From contig OZ017797.1 in the NCBI GenBank assembly GCA_963969395.1, positions 36,642,001-36,706,000 of the forward strand: a stretch of DNA of 64,000 nucleotides. Reading direction: 5' to 3'. Shown here one piece after another: positions 47,178 to 60,771 of this stretch. This DNA comes from Pseudoscleropodium purum. Taxonomy: Eukaryota; Streptophyta; Bryopsida; Hypnales; Brachytheciaceae. Within the stretch, counting starts at the first letter, position 1. Each line of letters starts with the position of its first letter. The position numbers and the translations under genes are program-made. Below the pieces are notes generated by a model that saw only the letters and a program-made list of their open reading frames with translations, had not been told where the DNA came from and ran no database searches.

Positions 47178-50100
47178 CTAAAGTTTTGAGGGCTTAGGAT
47201 ACCAGCCCCAGTCATCGTTTGAGACGTAACGAGTCACCTGTTTCACCGATAGATAGTTCTCCAGTCCCCTGCATCACAGAACACGTTAGGAACACCAGAA
47301 CTCAGGGAAAATGCTGCTGGATATGAAATATACCACGTGTAGGAAATGAAAAATTGCAAGCAACAGACGCAGGGCAGACCTTGGGTCTTATACAGCTGGG
47401 GTGCTGGCGAAAGCACCAGAATTAAGTGCAGATTAAGTCTTTATCTACAATAGTGAGGTAAGACTAGAAGAGCAAACAGCCTTACCATTCTCCCAGCTCT
47501 CGTCCAAAGCCACTACGCTTATTACCACCCCAAGGAGCTTGACAGAAACACGGTTGGGAACAGTTTATCCATACAATGCCTACTTCCAAGCCCTGTCAGT
47601 AAGATCGAACTTCAAGATCAGGCCCAAGAAAAAAATGATGAAGCTCCAACAAGACCTCCCCGCCTTGGAAACCGCTCTGAATGTTATTATAATTGCAACA
47701 GTCTAAATTGTCAATATTGGGATGAAATTTTTATTGTCAATTCTATAAGAATTTTTTGAATTTCAAGTATCACATTATATTTCTAAATTTTGGTAAATAG
47801 AAAAAGTAAATCTATACCATATAGTTCAAGATCAAAAAAATCTTGTCCACATATCAACTCCAAATTATTTCTCCAAGTTTGTTTATAATACATCTTCAAA
47901 AATCCTCAACTAAGGCGATGAGTCAGCACATTTAGAAGTTAAGATAGCCTTGCCATAAAATACAAATTAGAAGCACTGGGAAAACAGACCTCTGAGACAC
48001 GCTTACACCTGTCTTCGTCCTTGGAAATGACAGCACCCGCTAGCCCATACCTGTTAAGAAGGTACAGCGTCATCAAGCCAGTGATCCAAGGGAATCCAGA
48101 ATCCGTAGCACTTCTGGAATTCAGAAGTGATTCATAATACTGTTGATTTTACGTAGAGGGTCAGACAATCCACAGATTCTGGAGTCTGATCCTACCACTT
48201 TTCAGAATGTGATCAAGCAATGACACATAAAAAGCAATAGCTGCATGCAATGATCGTGTTACGTTCTAATGAGACAAAAAGTTAATCTCTGAGTGCCCAA
48301 ATGGCCGCTTCCATATCTATAGGAATTGAAATAGATAATTCGGAAATCCTCAAGGTAACAAAATGTACCAGTAGACAGAAGAAATCATATCCTACATTTT
48401 AGATCGATAAAAATATGTTCTGGAAGTTATTATTACCTCTCAAAGTGGATTTTCTATTAGTAATTTGGGCACTTGAGGGTACTCAAGTCAACAATCGCTA
48501 GCTACTGACGAACTCAACTTCAAAATAAGAGCGCTTTGCTGTAATGAAAAAATGTTTGGAAATTTAGACGACTACATCAAATCCATCATAAAGAACTTAC
48601 TGGGTATCGTTTGCCATTGCAAGAGCTTCCTCTTCGGTTTTGAAAGTGGACACTGCCAAGACTGGGCCAAACACCTCGTCCGTCCAAATTTGCATGTGGG
48701 GCTTAACATTTGAAAGAACGGTAGGAGCTAAAAAGAACCCTTTTGTCAAATGCTGCGAAGAGGACATACAGAATTCATTTGATGTTCTGAAAAATATGTA
48801 TAATCGTTCCAACATAGAAATTGTAAGAGCAGACTCCACATGGAACTAATTCAAAAACATGCAATGCAGAAGGCAAACGAAGCACTCACGTCTGGTCGTT
48901 TGCCGCCACAAACAAGGGTGGCTCCCTCTTCTTGGGCCACTCTCACGAACTCCTTCACCTTTTTATACTGATCAAGGAAAGCAAAACTTTAAGTTCTCGC
49001 CAAACTCATTCCTTCAATAAGGAATTTGATCATTTCCTTTCGAGTTCAAAAAACATGTATGAGATATTGACGACTACGATTCGGCAGATGCTAAGAGTCA
49101 TACCTGACTCTCACTCACGAGTGGTCCCAATCGGCAGTCCTTTTCTAGAGGATCAGAAACCTTAATGCTTGAAGCCCAAGTGGTTATCTTCTTCAAGAAC
49201 TCATCTGCAATACCCTCCTGCCGTAAGAAAAAAGAAACTGTGAGAAAACCTTATGTTGGCTTAGAACAGTGAAAAGGAGAAGTACTGAAAACCATGCCCA
49301 ACGCCAGCCCAAATAAATCGCTGTTGACATATTTACAGCACAAGTTTGGGGTTTAAACAGATGCAATAAGGAGAATGATTACCAAATTGAGAGAACCATA
49401 TGAGCACCCTCTACATGTAAACATGAAATAGATTCTACTATGCATAAAGATAGCCCTCCAAAATCTAAAACCAACCTGCAGTAATAGCCGTGACGTTGCA
49501 CTGCAGATTTGGCCATTTGTCCAGAACGCTCCAAACATTGCCCATTCGACAGCTTCAAAATCACATGAGCGGAGCATAATCAGAACCACTCATGTCCAAG
49601 AAATCGCTCAGCAGAAACACTCTGCATTGAAGTTATTAAGTCAGCACGATCAGTAAAGGAAAGAACTGAGAGAATTCATCAATTACCTTTGTCAACGTCA
49701 GCATCGTCAAAAACTATGAGTGGGCTCTTTCCGCCCAGTTCCAATGTCACTGGCTGCACAATGAGCAAAAACGAGCTTGTATCTCGTTACGTAGCCCTCA
49801 TCCTCACATTAGGAGTTACAATATACAAAGGTCAGAACTATTTATGGAAGTAATATGCTCATGCTAGAACTTCACCTTCTGTACGTGATTCTAGTCACTT
49901 GAAAACATACAATCAGACAACTTTGCTTCAGAGCTTCGATCATGAAAGATCTGGTAACGGTTCATCATTTGATCTCAAGCAAACATCGAGCGGGAGCATG
50001 AACTGAAATGACAACCTTGATGAGCTGGGATGCCCCGGACATGATGGATCTGCCAGTATTCGTGCTTCCAGTAAAAGATACCTGTACTCACAACACAAAT

Positions 50101-52541
50101 AGTCAGGTGCAAGCTGATACAAAGAAAAAGAAAAACTTGTGAAAAACAGTCCACACATGTACCTATTCCATTCATTTCCATTAAGCTTAAAAATGCATAT
50201 GCTTTCATCCGCCATACACACCTTATCTACACCTGGATGCGAGGCTAAGGGTGCACCAGCCTCCTGTCCATATCCAGTGATCACATTCAAGACTCCTCGC
50301 GGAAGTCCAACGTCCGCGGCTATACTTGCCAACTCCAAACACGTGCTGCAAGATCATTCGATACAAAAAAATACCAGCATTGTTTTCAAGACCAGACATA
50401 AGGATCACAGTAACAAATGATCGAAAGAATGAGAACCCTCTGTTCATAGTGAAAAAACGAAAACACCGCACCCAAAAATCCTGCATTGTTCATCACTCTT
50501 TAATGTGACTCTTAAAAAGAGAACGGAGACCCCGCAGGTCGTCGCACAAATCACTTTGACCATAAATTACTTCCAATAGGAAAAAAATTAGGGGATTTTC
50601 CTTTTTCAGACAGATGAGGGTGACTTCTATGAACGCAATTTATTCTATTTTTAGAGGTCACATCTCAAGGAAAATGCAATATTTCTTTAAAAAGATTTGT
50701 CGTCTAAGGGTTAAATTAATTCATAAAAAAGCAGTTTATCATAGCGTGCACAACATCCTGATTTGCATTAAATGGAACAGCTAAACCGATACACTACACG
50801 ACCATATCTTTCTCTGCTTTCAGTTTCTCTTAAAATACTACATCAACTTACACAGAAGCGATCTCCGATGGTTTCAAAATCGCGGTGCATCCAGCTGCAA
50901 GTGCCGCAGCAACTTTCCAAGTAGCCATCAGAAGAGGGTAATTCCTGCAAAGCAATACAGTAAAGAATTTAAGCCCTAGAAAGATCAAAAGGCACAAAAT
51001 TAGGCCTCGTTGTTTAGGCAACTTTAAGGACTTTGTCTTGTCCAATGATATTCATAATCGGACCAACACATGCAATGCTTTCGATTGATTCTGGTCATAT
51101 ACAATTTGGCCCCGTCTGAATTATTTTCATCACAATGTAATCAATCAAGTTGTCCATCTTAAAACCATAAAATCTCAGTCCTTCCAGGTTAAGGATTAAG
51201 GATTATGTAACGCGTCAGACAAACTACTGCGAAAGGGTATAGCAAATAGCATGCACTTCCGTACCAAGGCGTGATGAGACCAACAACCCCCATGGCCTCT
51301 CGTCTAATGTTGCACTTGAACTGCTCCATCGGAAGCTCCAAAGGAGCATCCTGCCTCTCGTCCAACTTCTCTGCCAGGTCTGCATAGTACTCAAAGCACC
51401 CTGACACATCATCCTGGAATGATACAAGCAGACACTCAGAGAATTAACGACACAACACAAGGGCTATACATGCCATTGCTTCAGCGCAAAATTCTTGAAT
51501 CTAGAAGGGTAACGAGTCCAAGCCAAGAATATGCATCAGGATATTTCAAAACAGTCCTTATGCTAAATTCTCAAATTTCACTCTTAAATTCAAATTCTAT
51601 GTCAAAGATCCTTCCGGAATAAAGATTTCCAAAAACATAGTAAAGATGATCTATTATTGATTCTAAATTTGAAAGAACCAATATGAATAAAAGCGGACTA
51701 TGAACTCTAAAGACACCTAAATAGGTCTTCTGAAGTCCAACCTTCGTTCCATTATGACAACTTCAAAATTGCAGGATTTATTGCAGTTAGAAACTTTATA
51801 TGTGAAGACTAAAATTCCAATGAAGAATGCAGGTTGATTGCATTTTGAATTCAAGAATAATTTTGTATGAGAACGCTTGGTTGCTCCTCGCAATAGCAGT
51901 GAGCTATGGGGTATGAAGACGTACTAAATCCCACTCGGCTTCATCAATAGGCTTGCCACAATCGATGGACTCCAGCTTTGCAAGCTCCGATTTCCTCTCA
52001 GCCACCTAACCAAAGTATACAAAAACCATCAATTCCGTACAAAAAGCTCCTGGAATGCACAGAAATTCACAAGATAATAAGATTCGAGCTACCTAATACC
52101 TAGTCTTTCGTAGTTCAAATGCTTTCAGAAACTTCACCCGTTTAGCAATGGCTCGAAGGAACGTAGCTCTGTGCTTCCCAGATGCCTTCGCCCAGTCCTG
52201 GCCCTTGTTCCGATAAAAGGCATCCTTCGCCGCCTTCACTGCCGCGTCCACGTCTTCCGAAGTGGCAGCCGGAATGTCCCCTGCAAACTCAGCTTCAATT
52301 AGCCAAATTGCTAGCCTAAACCTCACTGTAATCCACCGATTCCAAGATTACTTGCTCAACGAATCTGAAACCCTAGAAAATGCCGACCCATGCCCTGGAT
52401 CGATCACCGGCAAAAAGACGTACCAACAGACTCCTCAGTGGTGGGATTGACGATGGGAATGCGCTTGCCCTTGACAGGCTCCACCCAGTGGCCATCAATG
52501 AAGAGACCACGCTTGGGCACCATCGCGGCGTGAAGACCCAT
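47178..52541 (-). CDS. ALDH10: Peroxisomal aminoaldehyde dehydrogenase, ALDH10 family (betaine aldehyde dehydrogenase-like)
   Basis: Fifteen exons join without any phase conflict: 52541-52424, 52280-52138, 52005-51925, 51413-51265, 50944-50852, 50345-50222, 50081-50016, 49753-49687, 49552-49476, 49217-49104, 48967-48890, 48752-48601, 48050-47990, 47592-47486 and 47268-47178. The product has 506 residues, normal for ALDH10. It oxidises omega-aminoaldehydes with NAD+ to the acids, in polyamine breakdown. Key residues: Asn165 (TPWNYP), Lys188 (LKPSE, cofactor), Glu263 (ELGGKSP, general base) and Cys297 (GQICSATSR, nucleophile). The C-terminus is [10 protein letters not shown], so SKL should send it to peroxisomes. 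Ile447, in [12 protein letters not shown], is at the site where isoleucine limits betaine aldehyde use. Start: ATG at 52541; a second in-frame ATG is six codons downstream. Confidence 0.97.
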
Positions 52542-52664
52542 GATAAACAATTGCAAACCAGAGACGCCCTGATGCACACGGATTCGCAGCGATTACCCTG
52601 CAACAAATTGGAAGAGGATAAATCTCTCGATGAGAAGCGGGAATTTGCAGCTCAACTTACTGGA

Positions 52665-52845
52665 ATTTCCAAATCTGGGTTGCTCACATCACCGGAATTT
52701 GCAAATCTGGGATGCTAAACTTGCAGTACTGGAATGTGCAAATCGATCGGGGATGCGGAACGCACTGGAGTTTACAGGAATTTGCAAATCTGAGATGCTA
52801 AATTGCCTGGAATTTACAAATTTGAGATGCAGAACTCACTGAGGG
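52665..52845. repeat. Degenerate short tandem repeat upstream of ALDH10
   Basis: About five copies of GGAATTTGCAAATCTGGGAT followed by GCTAAA/GCAGAA, spaced about 30-45 bases apart, begin near 52665, 52695, 52733, 52778 and 52810. The array starts about 120 bases before the ALDH10 start codon, so it lies in its 5' untranslated region or promoter. The units are imperfect; no known factor site is claimed. Confidence 0.65.
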
Positions 52846-53780
52846 ATGGGATCGGAAAGGGATGTGCTCTCATACAGTAGTGAAAAGCATTAATGCTGAC
52901 CGGGGATGCCAGATTCGCAGAATCATGAGGTGCTTCGGCTATGGAGTTCGGGATAACGTGGCAATCAGGCAAGGTACGGTTGGATTAGGGCAAGTGGCAA
53001 CTGGCAAGGGCACGCATGTGCTTGCCATTGCTTGCAATCATTCTTATTCTTCTTTAGGTCATGAGAAATTCAAGATGTGTGTGTAAAGTTATGATCCGAA
53101 ATGATTTCCATGATTTCCATTCAAGCCTCTTGAGGCTCAAATAATGTCCGAGAACTAAAGTTGTACCATCTACTCTAAAACTAGTTGAATATGGGTATGG
53201 GTAGAAAAAAATACATGGAAAATGGAAATGAAAATTTCAAGTTTTATTTCTTATAGATTATATAATTTGAAAAATTTGGAAAGATTTTATTTGTTCTAAT
53301 TGTATTAGTAATGAGAAAACTATAGAGTATTTTGTTTTGTAGGTAATCAAAAGATCATCTTGAAACTCGTCCAATCTAACCATTTCACAAAAAAATTATT
53401 TGTACTATCATTAGATTAGTTATCAATAATAATTTAGTTACAGTAGAATCTATTTCATTTCAATCAACTTCAACTTAAATAAGACTAAAATATAGTATAC
53501 ACTTACAAATTTTTAAAATTCATTAGTTAATTTCCAAAGTTTCAAATAAAACTTATAAAATTTTGAAATTTTAATGTACAATTTATAACTTTATAAATTT
53601 ATTTCTTCATCCATTAGAAATTAAAAAACTTTTACTATTGAAAATTTACATTTTATATATATTTTAAAATTTTCACATTTTACAATTATATGTTGATCGT
53701 AGTTGTCAACAAAGACAACAATAGATCCCAATCATCCCAAATGTAATAATCAACAACTAAGAACTAGATATGGGGTTGTA
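52846..53780. other. Intergenic DNA between ALDH10 and the F-box relic
   Basis: It presumably includes the distal ALDH10 promoter. The part beyond about 53100 is AT-rich. No gene seen. Confidence 0.45.
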
Positions 53781-53784
53781 AGAC

Positions 53785-54790
53785 TTCTTGGAGTGTATGA
53801 CTTTGTTGAGGGACAACTAAAGCTTTGCAGTGAAAATGATCTTTGTGAAAGAGAATTTACAAAGAGTTGTGCACTTGGAAATGATTGCATGCTTGTGTTG
53901 CATAAGCTAGTACTGAAAATACATTGCATATGAAATGCTATAACAAGCTTATTGTATCATTGAGTATCATGTTCTTAAATAATGCAAAAGATTGGGTACA
54001 AGAGAAAATATACCTAGGCTCTCCTAAAAAAAGCTAACTTTATGATGGACTAGAACAATCTCAAGAGTCTTAATGCATGTGAGGGCTTTAGAATGGCAAG
54101 TGTGCAAGGTTACAACAATCGTTGCTTTTTTTGGCTTTTGGATTTATCTACGAGAAAGTGGAGTAAGAAATCCAAGTGCTTTCATGGGGATATATATGAG
54201 ATTTTGATGGGTTGGGCTCCTAGGAATGTTGTTCAATTGATAGGGGATTGTGTGTATCCTAGTGAATAAAGTGATAGAGTTTGTACTCTATTGTAGCTTT
54301 GTCACATATTAATGTTATGTAGCTTGGTGTGACTTTGATACTATGCATGTTTACATGAATTGTTCAAATTTATTGTCTTTTTTTGGTAGCTTGAGAATGT
54401 AGATGCAGACTTGTTGAATATAATGAGGTTTTTTTTCCATCCAATGAGTATTGTAGTTGAGGTTTGTCATCTAACTCTCAAGCTCTACACATATCCTTCT
54501 ATAGCTCCATATCAAATTGCTATAGCCTTTAGACAGAGTATTGAAATGACTTGTTCTCCCTATTGATAAAATGAGTTTGTTTGAAGTACAGTTTATACAA
54601 TAGGATTTAATGCTTGTGAACCCAAATGTTGATGTGTGTACTTTTGCATTAAACTGTCTCAAGTAGTTGAGCATTGTGGACATTCATTTGCAATTACACT
54701 TGTGTTGTAGAGCTTTGAGCCAATCTTACCAATGGACTCCCCATTTATCTGTGGGCTTCACCTATCTATCTACTTATTACCAATTATCTT
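53785..54790 (+). pseudogene. F-box/kelch-type gene relic, copy 1 (C-terminal part and 3' flank)
   Basis: This segment is collinear with 62585-63500. Translated blocks are VYDFVEGQLKLC (compare VYDFAKGQLKHF at 62593), NACEGFRMASVQ (compare ACEGFLMVFK) and LLDLSTRKWSKK (compare LLDLSMRE, stop). The middle, about 53840-54060, is deleted or scrambled; the frame is broken by a TGA near 53930 and by later stops. The 3' non-coding part is also conserved, for example CCATCCAATGAGTATTG, ACTTTTGCATTAAACTGTCTC and TGTAGAGCTTTGAG. Only the distal third of the gene is present. It is probably a truncated duplicate of the 61-63 kb locus, or both derive from a third copy. Confidence 0.75.
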
Positions 54791-57309
54791 CTTGCTTGAT
54801 TTGGGTTTCAAAATTTTTTTATTTCTTATTACATACCACATTTTACATAAGCATATCATTTCATTGCATATTCAAAGGAACCATTTACAAATGAATATGT
54901 ATAATAAGCATTTAGTGGCATGTCATTAAGTATATTTCACAGCAAGGGCCTTCATCTTGGACCTCATTTCCACCTCTAAACAATGTCATTAACCCCTTAA
55001 CATTCCATTAGAAAAGAATATGGCTTCAAGAAGGCTACTACACACTAGACCAAGTACTCTAACAACCTTTTATTTGTGTTCATTTTCTTAAAAATGATAC
55101 AACTAAAGTTTTAATTACAAAATATCTTTTTTGATTCTAACCTCCGATTTTGGTGAAAATTCCAAATTATTGTAAAATACATTCTATTTTATATAATTTT
55201 GACCCTAAAAGAATGAGATCTATCATTAAATTTTTTGCTAAAAATGATATGGTTTTAGACCAATATTGTAGGTGCAATCTTCATCCCTACAATAATCTTG
55301 AAAGCCATCCATTGGACCAACTTTGGCCTTGACATTCTTTGTTAAGTACATACTATACATTGTGAAATTAAATCACAATAATTATTTTTTCTCAAAAAAA
55401 ATTCTTAGAAAAATAAAATATATTTAAAAAGTCTTTATTTTCAAATAATACTATCAAAATTTTATCAATCAATTATAAAAAGTCTAAATTTATTTTGATG
55501 GTGTTGACTTGACTTGAAGATTATTGCTAAGGATGTTTTGGATGTAATAAAAGAATGATAACAATTATTTGAAAAAATTTCATGCTATTTTCTTATTAAA
55601 AAATTTTACTTATGAATTTTTTTTCAAATTAAGTGGTTTGTTTTTGTTGTGTTTACCAATTTATTTTGACTCATTAGTTCAAAAATTATAAACAATTATA
55701 ACTTTTTATGAAATTAATAGTAGAGATTTTTTTATATTCATAGATAATATATATTCTCATATAATAAATATATTACATTGAAGTTTGAATATGAGTTAAA
55801 AGGCTAAATGAAATTCAAGAACAAAGTTTGACCATGTGGTAATGGAATTGGTCTTTTAGGAGTTGAGATAATTAAGTCATTAGATTAATGCAATTACTTT
55901 AATCCCTATTTACCCAAGCACTTGTTCAAAACTTGAAATATACAACTATTTTTTTCTTGGATTGTACATAAATATAATGGAATCCCTTACAATGAAACAA
56001 CATCAAAAGTTTTTATTGTCTTGGAAGGTTACTTTTATTGAGAAAATGTTGGGATGTTGTTAAGGTTTAGCAAAAAATCAATGAATGAAAGTAGATGGAA
56101 ACACGATGGATGAAATTGTGATACAATGCTTTTAATATAAAAAAATGAGAAATGATACATTAGATGTTTTTTTTGGAGGGGGCATTTGAGGGCCAATTGA
56201 GGCCCATTTTCTATGCTATGAACCAACCATTGCTGGTTGGAGTAAAAAAAAATTCAAAAAATAAAAAACAATGTATTTAATTTAAAAATTAATAATTTTT
56301 TTCAAAAAATATGAAAAAATTAATCAAGTAATACTTTTAAATTAGGCAATCACTCTACCGCATTAGATTGTTGTTGAAGTTGATTTCCTTTAGTTAAAGA
56401 ACCTAAGGGAACTCATAGTCTTGTTGAATAAGTGAATCTCATTTAATGTTGAGAAAAGAATTGGGATTTTTCATATGACTAGTTCAATTAGGATTTTTCA
56501 TATGTCTAGTTCAATTGGGATTTTGTTTATGTATATAACTGAGTTCAATTTACAAAAGGTGTTTTAGAATTATTATTCTATTTTTCTTCATCTATATCAT
56601 TCAATAAATGATTTCTTAACCCTTGAAGTTTTGAAGTATGTTTTCTTGGCAACACATAGGTTTAGGTCATCCATTTAGAAAAAAAATTAAAAAGAATTTC
56701 TTAGAATTTTTTACAAAATATGTGGTTAACCCTTTAACATCTAGATCCTTCTCTAGAATTGACAATTTGGAATTTTTTTTTAAAAGTACAATTTGGAAGA
56801 ATATTTTGAAATTGATATACAAATAAAAGTTCTAGATTTTGAGAATTAGCCTCCATTTGTACAATTAAATTTATCAATGCTATCACCAATATTTTCTTGT
56901 AGAGTTTGGAAGGGAAATTTTTAATTCTTTTTAAATTTAATTACAAGCAAAATATTATTATTTTTTCAATAAAAACTTATTGGAATGGATTGAAATGAAG
57001 TTCTCTTTATATGGTGATTTTTTGAAATTTTTTTGTTCTCTTAATCTGTATCTCATTTTTCGAAATCCAATTTGAACTAAAGTCAATGAAATTTTGGCTT
57101 AGTCAACTACTTCACACACTTCCACATTTGTAATTTTAGAAAAATATATACAATACTTTAGTTTTACCAAATCAAACAATTAGATAAGACAATACTACAA
57201 CTTGATAAAGTATTTCCACAAATTGGTCATCCATGTAGTAATGAGAAAGAAAATTGATTTTCAATATGTTCATCGTCTAGAAATTAAATGTCGGAGCACT
57301 TAACGATTA
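54791..57309. other. AT-rich intergenic DNA, no gene seen
   Basis: No supported coding structure. A fragment near 56617 (TTAACCCTTGAAG, TTTTCTTGGCAACACA) resembles the terminus of repeat family A. Confidence 0.5.
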
Positions 57310-58510
57310 AGGGGTAGCTTTAAGGCACAACAATTTTCATAATATTTGACTACATGATTAAAGATTTATTATATGAAACTAAGTTTCTTTCAAATTTGAA
57401 ATAACTTGGGTAGCTTAGAACAAGCCACTTTTAAAAAAAATAAAAACTTGAGCTTGATTTTTTATATTTATATATACTTGAACAACTTTAAATCATTCTA
57501 TTTTGATCAGCAAGATGAATGTTATGAGGAGTTTTAGAGTTTGGTGGTAGCTTTGGAATCTAAATCTTGAAAAACTTTGAAGTCTTATTTTTGGAAAAAA
57601 TTTAAAATAGAAAGATGTAGGCTTTTCTTATTTCAACATAACACTTGTGAAGATTAAATTTTTTCAATTCTACAACTAAAGTCTTAACAACTTTTAGTTT
57701 TTTAAATCATACTTTATGTTTTATCTACTTACTATTTCATTCAAGCATAAATATGAATTTTTTTGAATTTTTTTACATGTGATTCTAGTTATTTCTTCAA
57801 TGTGTAATGGAAAGATGCAAGTTGTAAGATGTACACATTTTGGGGTAAAAGGTTTGAAAGTCCAAAATGGTTGCAATTCTTTGGACTCATTCTTGAAGTG
57901 AAGTCAACAACATGCTTGAAAGGAATTCAAGATCATTTGGATTTGAAGAACACATGGAAAAAAATTATAAATAGAAAAAAGTGGATAACGATTCAAAATA
58001 TGAAATTGTTAAGAATTTAATTATGGAATTGAAAAATTACAATCCCAATGGTTGTAATGTTGTACTAAACAATTTTCATCCTTTGATTTTATATTTTTCA
58101 TATATTATCGAAAATTGAGATAAATAAAGAACTTCAAATTCATTTTAGAGTATAAATTCTATAACCAACTACAAACTAAAACTCTTCATAACTTTCATCT
58201 CATTAATCAAAATGAAATGATTCAAAGCTTTATATATATAACCAATTTTAAATTTTTATTTCTTCAAAAGGTGATTTTTCAAGAAAATTTTATGAATTGC
58301 TCGGCTTGCTTGCCAAGCAATGAAAATTACATACCATGTAATAAATTTTTAACCATGTAGTCAAAAATTATGAAAATTATTGGGCCTTAAAGCTACTCCT
58401 AGAGCATATGTTGTGTGAAAGTTTCAATGAAAAAAAATAAAGTTTATGTTTGTAGTGAGCTACCCAAAATTGTTGTGTTGCCAAAAAACACAGTTTAGGG
58501 CTTTAGGGGT
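57310..58510. repeat. Inverted pair of repeat family A copies (copies 4 and 2)
   Basis: The left arm, about 57310-57775, is largely the reverse complement of the right arm, about 57850-58460. GTAGCTTTAAGGCACAACAATTTTCATAATATTTGACTACAT on the left (positions 57314-57355) pairs with the region around 58355-58405. Blocks near ATCATTCTATTTTGATCA and CAATTCTACAACTAAAGTCTTAACAA also pair with the right arm. The right arm is the same repeat as 18735-19395 and ends at TTAGGGCTTTAGGGGTTAAA. The arms are well diverged, so this is an old head-to-head insertion or a foldback arrangement. Confidence 0.65.
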
Positions 58511-60770
58511 TAAAATGTTTCAACATTTGATAATTCAAATAATTTCTAATATTTTAGAATCTTAATCTATAAGTTCCCAATATAAGGTCTTTTTTGAGCT
58601 CTTTAGAGTTTGCTCAAAACTAAACAAAAAGCCCAAGTTTTGATAAATTTTTATCCATTTATACACAATTGTGATTACACTTAATTATTCAAACTAGATA
58701 TGTTATGGATTGAATAGGAAAAGTGACCTATGTGAGATTAACCCTTAAAGGACCAAGGGTTAGTCCAAATTTCCATAATTGCAAATGAAATGTAACTTAC
58801 ATTTACTTAATCTCATGATGATTGTCAAACATTGTCAATAGTTATAAAATATGATTCATGAATCACAAACTTAACCTAATGAGGATGAGCTAATGACTAT
58901 GAAAATCATTTTTTTGGATACAATGTAAATCATCTACTTGTTAGAGGTCAAACTATTGTGCAAAATCTTCTCTATTTGCACAATATACAAGAATGAACAT
59001 ATGCACTTTTATCTTATATAGGTGGACTCTATCATCCATTGGACTACTTTGGTGTGTACCATCCTTATTTTGGTTAACCATTATTTTGGAAAGGATTGAA
59101 AATACTTCTTTTTTGTATCCAAGTATCACGATCTTGCAATTGGTAGTTTTTTATTTAAAAATTTAAAAATGATGTACCCAAACAAGTTAACTAAAGGATC
59201 TTATGATTGGATTTGTTGATGTACAAATATAAATGAAGATTTTAGCTTTGCTTTGAATGCAAGTATTTTGAAGAAATTATGGGACTAAAAATGCTACAGT
59301 CTTTTAGGTGTTTATAATACATTGTGGTTCAATTGTCTAGTATAATCAAAAGGAATGAAATTAGATAAAAAAAAAAAAATAACCAATTGCAAAAGACTAC
59401 TAACAACCAATTAAAACATAGTTTAGCACCCATGGAGGTGTCAAAAGTCCTTTTGTTCTTTTTTGGGACTTAGAACTACAAAGATGGCGACAATGTTTGC
59501 AAAAGATAGAAGATTTGGAGATTTAAAGAATAATTCTATTAGAGAGTAAGCTACTAGGTATACATGTTGCAATTGAAAATAGGTCAAAATTGAACAAGAA
59601 TTCAAATGAAAACAATCTTCAAAAAGGATTGACATGAATTCATTATCGGTCAATGTAATGGCTCACAAACCCAAAACACACCATGACAATTTGAGTACCT
59701 CTATTGCTTCAAGCCTTGGGTCTAAAGGAGCCGACCCATTTCCAACCACTTAAACAGTTATGGACATGTAGAGTACAGATTTCCTAAATGCAAAAATTTT
59801 CCCTTACATAGAAATAAATTTTAAAAGGATTACATAATTTTCTAGAATTTTTTAATTTAAAATATAATTATTATGAATTTTTTAGTTAAACTATACTATA
59901 CGACCTATACTAGTGATGTAGGCTTTTTTATTTCCAACCAAAGGCTAATTGCAAATCAACCAAGGGCTCATTGCAATATTGAAAGCCTCACAACCAATCA
60001 TCATGTGCCACAACCACTTCGGGAACTATACCACAACTTCACAGAATCGGAGCAACCTATAGGTTGGAAATGGAAGGTGATTAGAAATGGGTCAACTCTT
60101 ATAGCAGAAGCCTGTGAAGGAATTATAAAGATGACAATGTTGTCTTTTTCGGCCAAAATTCAATAAAGATTTGTTGCCAATTTTTTTAAAAGATAAATAT
60201 TAAAGCTACTTAAATGGTATGCGATATATGTCATAATTGGTTGTCACAATGAATTCTTGGAGAGCTAGTAATGGAAAATGCAAAAATGCAAAAAAGAAAG
60301 ATCTTGAATAAGCAATGAGCAATAACTAAGATAGGAAGCTTGAATTATGGCAGGGCATATTGAATGGACCCTATAAAAGGGCCAAAAAGTGCGTAATGAG
60401 TTTTCAAAATGGATGATCCTTTCTAAGGACAAAACATATTATTGGTAGCGCTTCATTTTAGGACAACAATGACTTCAAAATTGTGCACATCGTAAGCAAC
60501 ATTGGGTCAATCTTCATTTTATAATAAACTTAGCTTAAAATACATTTGCACTACAAAAAAGTGCATTGCTTTTTGATATATAGTGCTTTGAAGACTAACA
60601 TGAATATATGAGGCATTGTTGTAATTACTTTTTATATTCTACAGCTCGTTTCAAAGGCATTATCTTCCATTATTGTTGTACCTCATGAGCATGAATAGTA
60701 CCCTACACCCATGAGCACTTAAAAATTACAATCTAATGCAATTCTGCTCATAAAATTATGGGAAAATTTA
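58511..60770. other. AT-rich intergenic DNA with one repeat C copy
   Basis: The repeat C relative lies at about 58940-59050. TTAACCCTTAAAGGACCAA at 58739, another family A-like terminus, starts a further unresolved repeat. No gene seen. Confidence 0.5.
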
Positions 60771-60771
60771 C

